DNA from: Callaeas wilsoni
Taxonomy: Eukaryota > Chordata > Aves > Passeriformes > Callaeidae
NCBI GenBank assembly: GCA_013398955.1
Contig: VWPU01009590.1
Span: 66,822 to 130,821, forward strand
Reading direction: 5' to 3'
DNA: 64,000 nt
Under the pieces are notes generated by a model. The model was not told the origin of the DNA. It did no database searches and saw only the letters and a list, made by a program, of their open reading frames with translations. The position numbers and the translations under genes were made by a program. Below, piece after piece: positions 63,124-64,000 of the stretch. Numbering within the stretch: position 1 is the stretch's first letter; each line of letters opens with the position of its first letter.

Positions 63124-64000
63124 GACATACTTAGGACCATCCAGAGAACTGAATCAGGAAATAAACACAGGTCTCCTGTTTTCACAAGTCATCTCAAAAA
63201 ATCAATGTACGTGAAATAAGAACTGATTTCTCCTTCTTTATTATAGTAGATCACTGTCCTTTGTAGTACCAGCCACTTTATTGTAATATCAGGCTATTTT
63301 AACCTATTCCTCTGTATTTTGAGCTGGCTAGAAAAAGCCCCATTTTGTAAATTCTTAGTGTAGTGGAAATTTGCATCATTTGATACACAATGCTAACTAC
63401 CACACTTGAGAGAGATGGATTTTCATGTTTTAGTTACATATTTTAAGTTGAAAATATTATTTTACTACTACCCAGTCTTATAAAAAGAAATGCATAAATG
63501 CTCAGAAGATGGAAAGAAGGACAATGTTACCTAGAGACTAAGCATACAACAGAACATATATTGAAATATGACAGCAAGCTGAAAGTATGATGAAAGTACT
63601 AGCTTTCCTAGAAACTACTTCGTAATTTGAGTAAAAATATTCAGAAATAGTAAAAAAACCTTTATTTTTCTGTGTAAATCACAGAAGTCTGAAACTTCTA
63701 GGGGCAGTCAAAACTATAGTCTGCTAAGATATTTGTGTATTACTTGTATTGCAAACAGTCATATGGCATTGGATTTCAACCTGAAACAGATAATCTGCAG
63801 CATGTCTGAGATTTCCACCTATATCCAAACCAGTTACCACTTGCAATATACCTAAAGCTAATATATAAATAAACCAAATACATAAAAATAGATATGTCTT
63901 CTAGACTGGCAGGTGCAGAAGGCTAGGCCTTTTTGACTTTATTACAGAAAGATGCAAAACTACAGCAGGCCATTAAATTTTGCCATAGACAAGAAAAATA
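63124..64000. other. Anonymous AT-rich non-coding stretch
   Basis: No gene or repeat recognised to the end of the window. Confidence 0.5.

Noticed and set aside
1..64000. CRISPR arrays, tRNA, rRNA, operons, phage or defence systems
   Set aside because: No regularly spaced direct repeats, cloverleaf sequences or long coding frames are present. The repeat content is that of a bird nuclear genome.

Overview
The window looks like non-coding nuclear DNA from a bird, probably a songbird. It is AT-rich and has no operon structure. Its recognisable content is interspersed repeats. At least seven fragments are clearly CR1 LINEs, the dominant bird retrotransposon. Several keep the typical CR1 3' end, which runs GGACC-TTCC-AACC and then ATTCTATG-like octamers. 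Two further elements are related solo LTRs of about 1.1 and 1.3 kb with TG...CA ends and 5-bp target duplications. The songbird placement rests on my recollection of that LTR type and is weaker than the placement in birds. I could not support any protein-coding exon, tRNA, rRNA, CRISPR array or bacterial-type feature. All open frames are short (168 codons or fewer). The longest are explained by low-complexity sequence, LTR sequence or CR1 sequence.

Layout. 1-3657 is anonymous AT-rich sequence. 3658-4985 is solo LTR copy 1. 4991-9984 is anonymous, except for a homeodomain-site-dense stretch near 6.7-7.0 kb and an A/C-only low-complexity tract at 7.24-7.45 kb. 9.98-18.2 kb holds two clear CR1 fragments (10.6 and 16.6-17.4 kb), three possible older ones, and a long poly-T tract at 16.03-16.16 kb. 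22.03-24.29 kb is a continuous repeat block: solo LTR copy 2 directly followed by a minus-strand CR1 that still shows reverse-transcriptase coding sequence. A plus-strand CR1 lies at 26.3-26.9 kb, an ancient amniote MIR/L2-like tail at 31.05-31.18 kb and a short CR1 3' end at 33.3 kb. About 33.5-51.4 kb is nearly repeat-free and contains a diverged tandem duplication at 36.0-36.15 kb. The right part has an ATT-type microsatellite (51.4 kb), an old CR1 (54.1-54.6 kb), a cluster of perfect inverted repeats (56.85-56.93 kb), a younger CR1 (57.4-58.3 kb), another TF-site-dense stretch (60.7-61.2 kb) and a compound tetranucleotide repeat (63.06-63.12 kb).

Interpretation. This is a gene desert or a very large intron. 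Its transposable elements are all broken: every CR1 is 5'-truncated, and the LTRs are solo with no internal region between them. No genes can be said to work together here. The leads most worth checking are the AT-rich, repeat-free stretches that look like conserved regulatory elements, the ~80-bp diverged duplication at 36 kb, the clustered dyads at 56.9 kb, and the structural differences between the two LTR copies. I found no evidence of a new biological system.
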